This document shows, piece after piece, positions 1 through 7,424 of a stretch of DNA of 40,631 bases. Numbering within the stretch: position 1 is the stretch's first letter; every line of letters starts with the position of its first letter. Source of the DNA: Phycisphaerae bacterium. Its GTDB lineage: Bacteria > Planctomycetota > Phycisphaerae > SM23-33. A program made the translations under genes and the position numbers. Under the pieces are notes generated by a model that saw nothing but the letters and a program-made list of their open reading frames with translations, did no database searches and was not told where the DNA came from. The DNA lies in assembly GCA_003551645.1 (NCBI GenBank), contig PUND01000128.1:1-40631 (forward strand), written 5' to 3'.

Positions 1-607
1 CCTGAAGCGAACCGATCACCCCCGCCAGCACGCCCAGCACGCCCGCCTGGGAGCACGAGGGCACCGAGACCGGCATGTCCGGGAAGACGCAGCGGTAGCA
101 TGCCGACTCGCCCGGCCGCACGGTGAGCAACTGCCCGTCGAAGCGCAGGATGCCCGCGTGTGAGAAGGGCTTGCCGACGAAAAAGGCCGCATCGTTGATG
201 AGGTACTTGGACGGGAAATTGTCCGTGCCGTCGATGATGAAGTCGTACCCGGCCATCATCTCCGGCAGGTTCTCGGCCTCGGCCCGAGTGGGGTACGTAC
301 GTACCTCAACGTCGGGGTTGATCGCCCGGATCTTGGCGGCAGCCGATTCGACTTTGGGCGCACCCACGTCCGGCGTGTGGTGGATCACTTGGCGCTGGAG
401 GTTGCTCAGGTCCACCTCATCGGCGTCGGCGACGCCGATGGTGCCGACGCCCGCGGCCGCAAGGTACAGCGCGGCAGGCGCGCCGAGAGCGCCGGCGCCG
501 ACGATCAAGACCTTCGCGTCCAGCAGCTTTCGCTGACCGGCTAGGCCGACCTGCTCAAGGATGATGTGCCGGCTGTATCGCTCGAGTTGTTCGTCGGTGA
601 AGTTCAC
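1..607 (-). CDS. ThiF/MoeB/HesA-family adenylyltransferase, HcyF-like (3' end outside window)
   Basis: E1-like enzyme that adenylates the C-terminal glycine of a ubiquitin-like sulfur carrier. The visible 202 residues begin MNFTDEQLERYSRHIILEQV, typical of this family. A nucleotide-binding GAGALG loop lies near residue 37, followed by DADEVDLSNLQRQ, the conserved DGTDNF segment, and one half of a zinc site (CYRC near residue 173). The segment SCSQAGVLG corresponds to the region of the conserved cysteine in MoeB/ThiF. The second CxxC would lie beyond base 1. The GTG start (605-607) overlaps the TGA of the upstream sulfur-carrier gene as GTGA, so translation is probably coupled. Position after metY and a GGGA-tailed carrier favours HcyF (homocysteine synthesis) over ThiF or MoeB. 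The family is certain; the pathway is inferred. Confidence 0.9.
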   Translation of the reverse strand, partial: MNFTDEQLERYSRHIILEQVGLAGQRKLLDAKVLIVGAGALGAPAALYLAAAGVGTIGVADADEVDLSNLQRQVIHHTPDVGAPKVESAAAKIRAINPDVEVRTYPTRAEAENLPEMMAGYDFIIDGTDNFPSKYLINDAAFFVGKPFSHAGILRFDGQLLTVRPGESACYRCVFPDMPVSVPSCSQAGVLGVLAGVIGSLQ

Positions 608-810
608 GCGCCACCCCCCATGAAATAGAGGAACTCCACGCTGTCGCCGGGGTTGCCCCGCCGGGCGGCGAACTGCTCACGCTCGAGAATCTCGCCGTTG
701 ATCTCCACCGAGACCATGTCAGGCATCTTGACGTTCGCCTGTACCAGCAGCTCGGACACGGTCAGCGGCCCGTCCAATTCCGTCTTCTTGCCGTTGAGGG
801 TAATTTCCAT
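604..810 (-). CDS. ThiS/MoaD-like sulfur carrier protein with GGGA tail (HcyS-like)
   Basis: Small beta-grasp sulfur carrier, 68 residues from the chosen start. It opens MEITLNGKKTELDGPLTVSE and ends in FMGGGA. ThiS and MoaD end exactly in GG and are adenylated there. Here an alanine follows the glycines, so the tail must be trimmed before activation. That is the hallmark of HcyS-Ala, known from Wolinella succinogenes, where the JAMM protease HcyD removes the alanine. Two in-frame ATGs exist, at 816 and 810. The only Shine-Dalgarno, GGAG, lies 3 nt from the first and 9 nt from the second, so 810 is preferred. The gene follows the metY stop almost directly and overlaps the adenylyltransferase gene. 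A role in thiamin synthesis is the main alternative; no other thi gene is visible. Confidence 0.85.
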   Translation of the reverse strand: MEITLNGKKTELDGPLTVSELLVQANVKMPDMVSVEINGEILEREQFAARRGNPGDSVEFLYFMGGGA

Positions 811-816
811 GCTCAT

Positions 817-2055
817 CTACTCCGTTGCTTTGGCAATCGCCTGTTCGAAATCTTCTCGAATATCCTCGAAATCCTCGATACCCACCGAGACGCGGATCAT
901 GTCGTCCGTGACGCCCATTTCCGTTCTGTCGCGGGCGTCGTATTCGGCGAAGATGGTCGAGGCCGGGTGCAGGGCCAGCGTCCTGGCGTCGCCAAGGTTG
1001 GTCATCCGCCGCGCCAGTCGCAGGGCATCCAGGCAGGCGAACGGATCGGCGCCGTCGGCAAGGCCGAACGTCAGCAGCGCTCCTGCACATCCGTTGTAGA
1101 GCCGATACACCGTAGGCCTGTAGGGCGAGTCCGCCAGGCCCGGGTAGTTGACCCACTTCACGCTCGCGCAGCCGTCCAGGAACTCCGCCAGCCGGCGGGC
1201 GTTCTCGCAGTGGATGGGCATACGTACCGGCAGCGTCTCAAGACCCTGGAGCATCAGGAACGAGTTCTGCGGGGCCGGGCAGGCGCCCAGGTCGCGGTAG
1301 ACCACATTCCGCAGTCGGGCCAGGAACGCCATCTGCCCCGCCCGTTCAGCCAGGGTCGCCAGATCTTCGAACCTGCCCCCTGCCCAGCGATAGCTGCCGG
1401 TGTCCACGATGGCCCCGCCAATGGCCGTGCCGTGACCGTTGATGAACTTGGTGGTGGAATGAACGACCACGTCGGCCCCTAACCGCTTGATCGGACCCAG
1501 CACAGGCGTGGTGACCGTCGCGTCCACCACCAGCAGGATGTTGTGCTCGCGGGCGATGTGCGACAGCGCCTCCAGGTCCAGCACGTCCATCGTGGGGTTG
1601 GTGATGGTCTCGGCGAATATCACCCGTGTCTCTGGCGTGACGGCCCGGGCGAAGGCGTCGGCGTCCGGGGGGAGCGTTTTGATTATAATACCGAATCGCG
1701 TCAGGATGTTGTGGAACAGCGACACGGTTCCGCCAAACAGCCCACGGGTCGTCAACAACTCGTCGCCTGCCCGGAGCAATCCCAGCATGAGGGCCGAAAT
1801 CGCCCCCATGCCGCTGGCGGTGGCGATTGCGCCGATCCCATCCTCCATCTGCGCGAGCCGCCGCTCCAGCGCGTGGGTCGTCGGGTTTGAGATGCGGCTG
1901 TAAACGTGTCCGGGCGCCCGCCCATGGAACACTTCGGCCAACTCCGCGGCCGAGGCATACGCGTACGAGGCCGTCTGGTAGATCGGCACCGCCGTCGCCC
2001 CCGTCTCGGGGTCGTAGTCAAATCCGCCATGAATAGCAGTTGTGGCCGGTCGCAT
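817..2055 (-). CDS. metY: MetY-type O-acetylhomoserine sulfhydrylase (Cys/Met metabolism PLP enzyme)
   Basis: 412-residue fold-type I PLP enzyme of the Cys/Met metabolism family. It would add sulfide, or a protein-bound thiocarboxylate, to O-acetylhomoserine to give homocysteine. Lys203 in VVHSTTKFINGHG is the Schiff-base lysine, and VVDAT near 176-180 carries the aspartate that contacts the PLP ring nitrogen. YSRISNPT near residue 52 is the phosphate/substrate motif contributed by the neighbouring subunit. The segment LGACPAPQNSFLMLQGLETL is characteristic of O-acetylhomoserine sulfhydrylases; cystathionine gamma-synthase or lyase remains a weaker option. The ATG at 2055 has GGAG (2069-2072) about 13 nt upstream. 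First gene of a three-gene minus-strand operon; linkage to a GGGA-tailed carrier and its activating enzyme points to the thiocarboxylate-dependent methionine route. Confidence 0.9.
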   Translation of the reverse strand: MRPATTAIHGGFDYDPETGATAVPIYQTASYAYASAAELAEVFHGRAPGHVYSRISNPTTHALERRLAQMEDGIGAIATASGMGAISALMLGLLRAGDELLTTRGLFGGTVSLFHNILTRFGIIIKTLPPDADAFARAVTPETRVIFAETITNPTMDVLDLEALSHIAREHNILLVVDATVTTPVLGPIKRLGADVVVHSTTKFINGHGTAIGGAIVDTGSYRWAGGRFEDLATLAERAGQMAFLARLRNVVYRDLGACPAPQNSFLMLQGLETLPVRMPIHCENARRLAEFLDGCASVKWVNYPGLADSPYRPTVYRLYNGCAGALLTFGLADGADPFACLDALRLARRMTNLGDARTLALHPASTIFAEYDARDRTEMGVTDDMIRVSVGIEDFEDIREDFEQAIAKATE

Positions 2056-2072
2056 CTGGGCAAATAGTCTCC

Positions 2073-2150
2073 GGTTATATTAGCGCAGTATTCCGATAGA
2101 TATTCTCAAGTATAACCGATTCTAGCGCCCTCATCCAGCAATATCCGTTT
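2073..2150 (-). promoter_or_regulatory. metY upstream region with widely spaced dyad and weak promoter
   Basis: AT-rich stretch upstream of metY. Perfect 7-bp inverted arms GGTTATA (plus 2073-2079) and TATAACC (2111-2117) are separated by 31 nt. On the minus strand a TATACT -10-like hexamer overlaps the distal arm, with a weak TGGATG about 17 nt upstream; a TAATAT lies closer to the gene. The spacing of the arms suits a looping or multi-subunit operator. No known SAM or other riboswitch consensus was recognised. Confidence 0.3.
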
Positions 2151-2164
2151 TTTTGAGCTTGAGG

Positions 2165-2187
2165 TGTCCGACATAAAGAGTCGGACA
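2165..2187. promoter_or_regulatory. Perfect 8-bp palindrome between divergent genes
   Basis: TGTCCGAC and GTCGGACA form perfect 8-bp arms around the 7-nt spacer ATAAAGA. No T-run follows on either strand, so it does not look like an intrinsic terminator. It sits about 60 nt upstream of the predicted -35 of the glycosidase gene, consistent with an operator. Confidence 0.35.
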
Positions 2188-2248
2188 AGGCGATTGTCTA
2201 TCGCCAGGCGGCCCCGGGGGCGAGTTCGATTGCCCCGCGGGGCGCCGG

Positions 2249-2277
2249 TTGCCGACCGGTGGCGCATGCGGTATGAT
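2249..2277 (+). promoter_or_regulatory. Sigma70-type promoter for the GH42-like gene
   Basis: TTGCCG (2249-2254) and TATGAT (2272-2277) are separated by exactly 17 nt. Transcription would begin near 2284, leaving about 130 nt of leader before the GTG start at 2413. The promoter lies downstream of an in-frame ATG at 2164, which argues against that ATG as the start. Confidence 0.5.
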
Positions 2278-2412
2278 ACCCCGCCAAGGCCGCAAAGAGG
2301 ACTGAGTTACGGGGGTATTCCCGACCCGCCCGAATCTACCAGCCGGGTGGCGTGGTGGCCTGTGTTGTCGCCACAATGCAGCAAAAATAAGCTTTTGCGA
2401 AAGGACTTTGAA

Positions 2413-4590
2413 GTGACCGTTCAAGCCGCCGACAGTTACCTGCACGAGCAGTACGACCGTCTGCACGACACCCCCGCCCAGCGCAAGCTCCGGAAGATGG
2501 CCCCGATGCCGATCGGCTGCGTCTTCATCCAATGGCCGGATATGGACGAGGACGATATACGCCGGCAATTCCGCACCATGCGGGAACTCGGCTACACCTG
2601 TCTGAAAGGCATGATGCACTGCCGCGAAATGCCCCTGGAGAAGCTCCAGCACATGGCGCTTGATGAAGGGCTTATCCCCTGGTGGTACGACCGGGCCGGC
2701 TGGGAGGAGATAACGCCGGAATTGCTCGAATCGCTTGAGCTTCCGGCCGAGATGGACATCGACGTGGCGATGGAACACCCGAAGATGGTCGAGTACCAGA
2801 CTCAACGCCTGCGCGAGCGTATCGACCGCCAGGCCGAACGGCGCAAACAGGGCCGGCAAAGACTAGGCGTGTTCCTGCCCGGCCAGCGCGACCCGGACGC
2901 GGTCCCCGGCGTCAACAAGCTTTCGCGCGGCACGATGCTAACCGAGGAGGAAGCCCCTCACTTTGTGGACTGGCTGCGGCGTAACTACGACAATGTCGAG
3001 TCGCTGAAGCTCGCCTGGAACGCCTACAGCGCCAGTCACGGCAGAAATGCGGCCGAATGGCGGGACTGGGACGATGTGAAACGTGAGGTCATGGATTTCC
3101 CGGGTCGGGAGTTCCGCCACCTGCGCGACATAATCCGGTTCAAGGCCGACGCCAAGCTCGCCCGCCTGCGCGAGGCGGTCCAGGCCCGCCAGCGGGAAGA
3201 GCCGCATCAGCCGCTGCGGGCCGGCGGTGAGATATCCATCTTCCTGCCGCACACAGCGGCGGGCATCGATATGGAGGGCTACGCGGAGGTGATGGCCGAG
3301 GCGGGCTGCTTCTATCCTTCCATGCATCCGGGCTGGCACCTGGAGGAGGTGGAGTTCGAGCTTGTCCGCCCCACCTACATGCAGGCGTCCATGTGCGTTG
3401 ACTGGGCCAAGGGCGTCTGGGCGGCGCCGATAGAGTCTTCCGGCGGGCCTCAGTGGTTCTCCGGCGGCGGTAAGGTTCCGTTCGTGCCGGAGGCCAGGCC
3501 GCTGCAACCGGCGTTCACCTTCACCGAAGGGACAATGACACAGCTTATCTGCACATATCTGGCGGCCGGCTTCAAGGGCTTCGGGCTGTGGTGCTGGAAC
3601 CCGCGCGAGGCGAGCTGGGAGGCCGGTGAGTATGCCCTGTGCGACCGCAACAACGAGCCGACGCCCCGGGCCGTCAAAGTCGGAAAGATGGGCCGGGCCA
3701 TGGTCCGATACCGGCGGGAGCTTTGGAGCGCCCGCAAGGAGCCGCTGGTCGGGCTTTACCAGGACTGGGAGAACGACGCCATGTGGGCCGCCCTGGCCGC
3801 CTCGGGGCGCGACCGCTACAAGACCGAGCCGACCAAGGCGAGAATCGGCGCATCTCGGGCGCTTATCAACGCCAACGTGCCGTGGGAGCATGTTACGCTG
3901 CGTCAGCTCAGGGCCGGGCTTGCCCCGCGATACCGGGTGCTTTACCTGCCGGCGACCATCTGCATATCCGGGGAGTTGATGGCGATTCTCACCGACTACG
4001 TCCGCGGCGGCGGCCGGGTGGTGGTGGATATGCCCGGGGCGTGGCTGGACGAGACCGCCCACCTGCTGGACACCCGGCCGGGAAGCGCCTTCGAGAAGCT
4101 TTTCGGCGCTGTGCTGCACGAGTACGGGCACACCAACAACCTCGCCCACAAACTGGACGATACCGAGCTTGAGGGCTTCACGGCGGTGCTGACGCCCACG
4201 ACCGCAAGGACCGTAGCCAGTTACGCCCACGGACCGGCCGGCATCACCGAGAACACAGTCGGGGAAGGAACGGCCGTCATACTCGGCGCGGAGGCGTCGG
4301 TCAAATGCCTGCGGCCGGGCAACGACGCGATGGAGCGTCTGCTTGTGCGCACGGCGCTCGGCCCGCACGAGCCGCCCTACCACTGCGACGATGCGATTGT
4401 CTATCGCCTGGCGGCACCGGAGGCCGACCACTACTTCCTCATCAGCGACGGTCCGGCCCGGCAGGCGAAGCTGGACACCGGAGAGTTCCGCTACGCCGGG
4501 ACAATCGACGCGGTGACAGACGAGCCGGTGGACCTGGCCGCGATCGACCTGGAATCCGACAGCGGCCGATGGCTGCGATGTCCACGATAG
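2413..4590 (+). CDS. Glycoside hydrolase family 42-like (beta-galactosidase-type) protein
   Basis: 725-residue protein without signal peptide, so probably cytoplasmic. The N-terminal half looks like a GH42 TIM barrel: GCVFIQWPDMDEDDIRRQF, then FVDWLRRNYDNVESLKLAWN, which matches the GH42 WLKxRYxxxExLNxAW region. The stretch IESSGGPQWFSGG aligns with the nucleophile region and contains Glu341. The usual DNE acid/base motif before the WLRRNY segment is not recognisable. From about residue 446 to 600 it has the GATase-like beta-galactosidase trimerisation domain (VGLYQDWEN, VLYLPATICISGELMAILTDYVRGGGRVVVD). The GTG start is chosen because AAGGA lies 7 nt upstream; the reading frame extends upstream to 2164, but that segment is basic, low in family similarity and upstream of the promoter. 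Substrate unknown; it may be catalytically altered. Confidence 0.75.
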   Translation: MTVQAADSYLHEQYDRLHDTPAQRKLRKMAPMPIGCVFIQWPDMDEDDIRRQFRTMRELGYTCLKGMMHCREMPLEKLQHMALDEGLIPWWYDRAGWEEITPELLESLELPAEMDIDVAMEHPKMVEYQTQRLRERIDRQAERRKQGRQRLGVFLPGQRDPDAVPGVNKLSRGTMLTEEEAPHFVDWLRRNYDNVESLKLAWNAYSASHGRNAAEWRDWDDVKREVMDFPGREFRHLRDIIRFKADAKLARLREAVQARQREEPHQPLRAGGEISIFLPHTAAGIDMEGYAEVMAEAGCFYPSMHPGWHLEEVEFELVRPTYMQASMCVDWAKGVWAAPIESSGGPQWFSGGGKVPFVPEARPLQPAFTFTEGTMTQLICTYLAAGFKGFGLWCWNPREASWEAGEYALCDRNNEPTPRAVKVGKMGRAMVRYRRELWSARKEPLVGLYQDWENDAMWAALAASGRDRYKTEPTKARIGASRALINANVPWEHVTLRQLRAGLAPRYRVLYLPATICISGELMAILTDYVRGGGRVVVDMPGAWLDETAHLLDTRPGSAFEKLFGAVLHEYGHTNNLAHKLDDTELEGFTAVLTPTTARTVASYAHGPAGITENTVGEGTAVILGAEASVKCLRPGNDAMERLLVRTALGPHEPPYHCDDAIVYRLAAPEADHYFLISDGPARQAKLDTGEFRYAGTIDAVTDEPVDLAAIDLESDSGRWLRCPR

Positions 4591-4690
4591 CCGGCGCGGA
4601 TGAGACACTACTCCGTGAACCGACCGGCAACCCCCTCGGCCGCGATAGGACGGACCGCAATCGTTGCGACGAGACCGTTGAGGGTCTAGA

Positions 4691-5126
4691 ATGACCCCCG
4701 TGAGCGTGAAGCCCCTTTCATATACGAATGTTCGCGGTGTCGCCTATTACGCCCATAAGATTCGCACTAAGAAGGGCGATTGGCGATACGTGATGAAACG
4801 CGACGCCGACGGAGCCCTTCGGAAACTGCCAGAGGGCATGGAGGTCTCCGAGAACGTCAACGGGCGGGTATACATCCGCCGGGAGCGTGCGCGACTGATT
4901 CGGGGAGATTATGCGCGACTTCGCGGTCAAACGGAAAAACCGCGACCAGTCGGAGAAGCTGCTCGACGCCATTCACGGACGCGGGGCCTTCCGATACTTC
5001 AAGGACCTAATCCAAGAGATGGGCTTGGCCGATCAGTGGTACAGTTTCCGCGACGATCGATACCGCGAGATAGCGATGGACTGGTGCGAGCATCAAGGTC
5101 TTCAGGTCGTTGCCGACAGCCGGTGA
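4691..5126 (+). pseudogene. UPF0158-family protein gene split by a +1 frameshift
   Basis: Two overlapping frames encode halves of one protein. Frame one, from ATG 4691 (GAGGG 6 nt upstream), gives PLSYTNVRGVAYYAHKI through VNGRVYIRRERARLI. Frame two, read to the stop at 5126, gives DAIHGRGAFRYFKDLIQEM and WYSFRDDRYREIAMDWCEHQ, the signature of UPF0158. Frame one runs on to 5221 as an arginine-rich, non-conserved tail overlapping the next gene. Removing one G from the GGGG run at 4902-4905 joins the halves as RARLIREIMRDFAVKRKN, giving about 145 residues. So either a recent one-base insertion, a sequencing error or, less likely, programmed frameshifting. An internal ATG at 4911 has a GGGGAG 4 nt or less upstream, so a separate C-terminal protein of 71 residues could be made. 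Function of the family is unknown. Confidence 0.65.
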
Positions 5127-5164
5127 CTTACCGGCGAAACCGCCCCGCGGAGTTTTTCGCCGGC

Positions 5165-5170
5165 TATAAT
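5165..5170 (+). promoter_or_regulatory. TATAAT -10 element before the phasin-like gene
   Basis: Consensus -10 hexamer 44 nt upstream of the ATG at 5214. No convincing -35 was found 16-18 nt upstream, so the promoter call rests on the -10 alone. Confidence 0.35.
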
Positions 5171-5213
5171 AAGAGTACGACAGCCGCATCCTTCCAGAAA
5201 GAAGGGAGTTGCC

Positions 5214-5537
5214 ATGTTTGACGCGATGAACAAAGCGATGCTTTCGGGTCTCGGCCTGGTGAGCGTAACACGAGAACGGGCCGAGCAGATTTTCGACGAG
5301 CTTGTCCAGCGCGGGCAGATGGAGAAATCACAGCGCGGGCGGTTCGTGGAGGACCTGACCGGCACGGCCGAGCGGGCCAGGAAGGACTTACGGGACCTGC
5401 TGTCCAAGCAGGTACAGGAGTCGATGGAGCAGCTTAACGTGCCCACCCGCGACGACCTGCTCCGGCTGGAAGCCAAGCTTGACGCGCTTCTGGCTCAGTG
5501 TGCCAAATCCGACGGCTCCGGGACCGGACAGCAGTAA
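5214..5537 (+). CDS. Phasin-like / polyhydroxyalkanoate granule-associated family protein
   Basis: 107-residue helical, amphipathic protein beginning MFDAMNKAMLSGLGLVSVTR. The body (RAEQIFDELVQRGQMEKSQ, then RARKDLRDLLSKQVQESMEQLNVPTRDDL) has the heptad pattern and the VPTRDDLLRLEAKLDAL segment seen in PhaF/PhaI-like proteins. Many such small proteins have no link to PHA and are only called phasin-superfamily. A strong ribosome site, AAGGGAG, precedes the ATG by 6 nt. It sits immediately upstream of a UbiB-type kinase gene, a pairing often seen in bacteria. No PHA synthase is in the window, so a granule role is not supported here; a coiled-coil partner or regulator of the kinase is equally possible. 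Confidence 0.65.
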   Translation: MFDAMNKAMLSGLGLVSVTRERAEQIFDELVQRGQMEKSQRGRFVEDLTGTAERARKDLRDLLSKQVQESMEQLNVPTRDDLLRLEAKLDALLAQCAKSDGSGTGQQ

Positions 5538-5548
5538 ACCGACCGCAA

Positions 5549-7246
5549 ATGTCCTGGCGGACCCTGAGATTCGGCCGCACGTTTCACCATCTGCGCCGCT
5601 ACCGCCACATACTGGCGGTGCTTATGAAATACGGCTTCGCCGAGGCGGCCGGCCGGCTCGCGCGTGGTGTGCGCAAGCTCATGGGTCGCCGCGCCGTTCC
5701 GCGGGATGTCAAGCCCTCGGAACGGCCGCTGACGCGCCCGCAGCGGGTGCGATTGGCATTGGAGGAACTCGGCCCGACCTTCATCAAGCTGGGGCAACTG
5801 CTGAGCACCCGCCCTGACCTTATCCCTCCGGAATATGCCGCGGAACTGGAAAAGCTCCAGGACCAGGTCGGGCAGGAGAAGTTCGAGAATATACGCGGAG
5901 AGCTGGAGAAGGAGCTGGGCGGTCCGCTTGAGGACTTCTTCGCGGAGTTCGACGAGGAGCCGGTGGCGGCCGGCAGCATCGCGCAGGTCCACCGGGCCGT
6001 CACTCACGGCGGCCGGACGGTGGCCGTGAAGGTCCGCCGGCCGGAAATCGTCGAGACCATCCGCACCGAGTGTGAGATACTCCAGACACTGGCCGGCCTT
6101 TACCAATCGACGCAACAGCCCGGCGAAACCATCGATCCGGTCCGCATCGTTCGTGAATTCACCGAGGCCGTGGAACGTGAATCGGACCTCTCGCACGAGC
6201 GGTATAATCTACGGCGATTCGCCGATAGCTTCCAGGACGATGATACGGTCCATATCCCCGAGGTCACCGACGAGCTGTGCACGCGCGGCGTGCTGACGAT
6301 GGAATACATAGACGGCGTAAAGCCCACAGATGCCGATGCGCTATCCGAAGCCGGGTTGAACTCCGGCGAGATTGCCCACCGCGGCGCCGACCTCGTGCTC
6401 AGACAGGTGTTCGAGTTCGGCTTCTTCCACACCGACCCCCACCCCGGCAACCTCTTCATCCTACCGGGCAACGTTATCGTTCCCCTGGACTTCGGACAGG
6501 TGGCGTACCTGGGACACCAGGACCGGACGCTGCTTGGCGAGCTTGTTATGGCGATAGTCCAGGTCGAGCCGCAGGTCATGACCGACGCATTCGAGCGCGC
6601 GGACATGCTGTCCGACGAGACCAACATCCCCCGCCTAGAGCGCGACGTGCAGCAGCTTCTGGAGGTCTATCACAGCCGGCCGGTCAAGGACATTCCATTC
6701 GGCCGCGTGATGGCCCAGACGTTCGACATCATACGGCGACACCACGTCCGCCCGCCGGTCGAGTTCACCCTTATGCTCAAGAGCATGATGACCATCGAGC
6801 GGCTGTCGTCTTCGCTGGACAGTGATTTCATACTCATCGACCACCTGCGGCCTCACGCCCGCCGGCTGATGATGCAGCAGTTCGACCCGCGACGGATTGC
6901 CCAGCAGGCCCGGCGGACAATGCGCGATGCCAGGGACCTCGCGGTTGGCCTGCCCGGCGACCTGTCGGCCATCATACGCAAGGTCAAGCGGGGCCAGGTG
7001 CAGGTGCATGTCGAACACGAGCACCTGTTCGACCTGGTCGGCACCATGGACAAAAGCTCCAACCGCGTGAGCTTCGCGCTTATCATCGCCGGTCTGCTTG
7101 TGGCCTCCAGCTTCCTCATCGCCCAGGAAGAAGGAACGGTCCTCGGAGTGGTGGATTTCCAGATGCTGGGCGTGCTGGGCTACGTGGTGGCGACCGTGCT
7201 TGGGCTATGGCTGGTTATTGGGATCATCCGCAGCCGGAGTCTCTGA
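5549..7246 (+). CDS. ABC1/ADCK/UbiB-family atypical kinase
   Basis: 565-residue membrane-anchored atypical protein-kinase-like ATPase; the family supports quinone synthesis or membrane-lipid homeostasis. Visible motifs: the KxGQ element FIKLGQLLSTRPDLIPPEY (about residues 77-96), alanine-rich loop AAGSIAQVHRA (about 141), VAVKVRRP with the ATP-binding lysine (about 158), catalytic FFHTDPHPGNLF (about 291) and metal-binding LDFGQ (about 313). Two C-terminal membrane helices span about 508-562 (VSFALIIAGLLVASSFLIA and VLGYVVATVLGLWLVIGII). The frame is open from 5498, inside the previous gene, but ATG 5549 gives MSWRTLRFGRTFHHLRRYRH, a natural family N-terminus. No strong ribosome site is seen, suggesting coupling to the upstream gene. 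Confidence 0.93.
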   Translation: MSWRTLRFGRTFHHLRRYRHILAVLMKYGFAEAAGRLARGVRKLMGRRAVPRDVKPSERPLTRPQRVRLALEELGPTFIKLGQLLSTRPDLIPPEYAAELEKLQDQVGQEKFENIRGELEKELGGPLEDFFAEFDEEPVAAGSIAQVHRAVTHGGRTVAVKVRRPEIVETIRTECEILQTLAGLYQSTQQPGETIDPVRIVREFTEAVERESDLSHERYNLRRFADSFQDDDTVHIPEVTDELCTRGVLTMEYIDGVKPTDADALSEAGLNSGEIAHRGADLVLRQVFEFGFFHTDPHPGNLFILPGNVIVPLDFGQVAYLGHQDRTLLGELVMAIVQVEPQVMTDAFERADMLSDETNIPRLERDVQQLLEVYHSRPVKDIPFGRVMAQTFDIIRRHHVRPPVEFTLMLKSMMTIERLSSSLDSDFILIDHLRPHARRLMMQQFDPRRIAQQARRTMRDARDLAVGLPGDLSAIIRKVKRGQVQVHVEHEHLFDLVGTMDKSSNRVSFALIIAGLLVASSFLIAQEEGTVLGVVDFQMLGVLGYVVATVLGLWLVIGIIRSRSL

Positions 7247-7327
7247 CGCCGGCTCGACATCACAGGCCCCTGCGCTGTATGCTGACGCCCGGCCGGATAG
7301 CGTGATGTTTGCCGCTTAGCGTGCTTT

Positions 7328-7340
7328 ATGTGCGGCACAT
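7328..7340. promoter_or_regulatory. 13-bp palindrome upstream of the MoxR gene
   Basis: ATGTGC-G-GCACAT is a perfect 6-bp dyad around one base, within the 178-nt gap between the UbiB-like and MoxR genes. It could be an operator; no matched promoter was found nearby. Confidence 0.2.
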
Positions 7341-7424
7341 GGGTGGAGCTTGACAGGTAAGCCCGGCCGGCGGCGCCCTCGCCGGGCCGCGCCTGCGTGC
7401 AATCCGCGGATGCCACGAAGGAAT

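Noticed and set aside
2164-2412. N-terminal extension of the GH42-like gene from ATG 2164
   Set aside because: Basic, non-family sequence lying upstream of a good promoter; GTG 2413 has a strong ribosome site and natural N-terminus.
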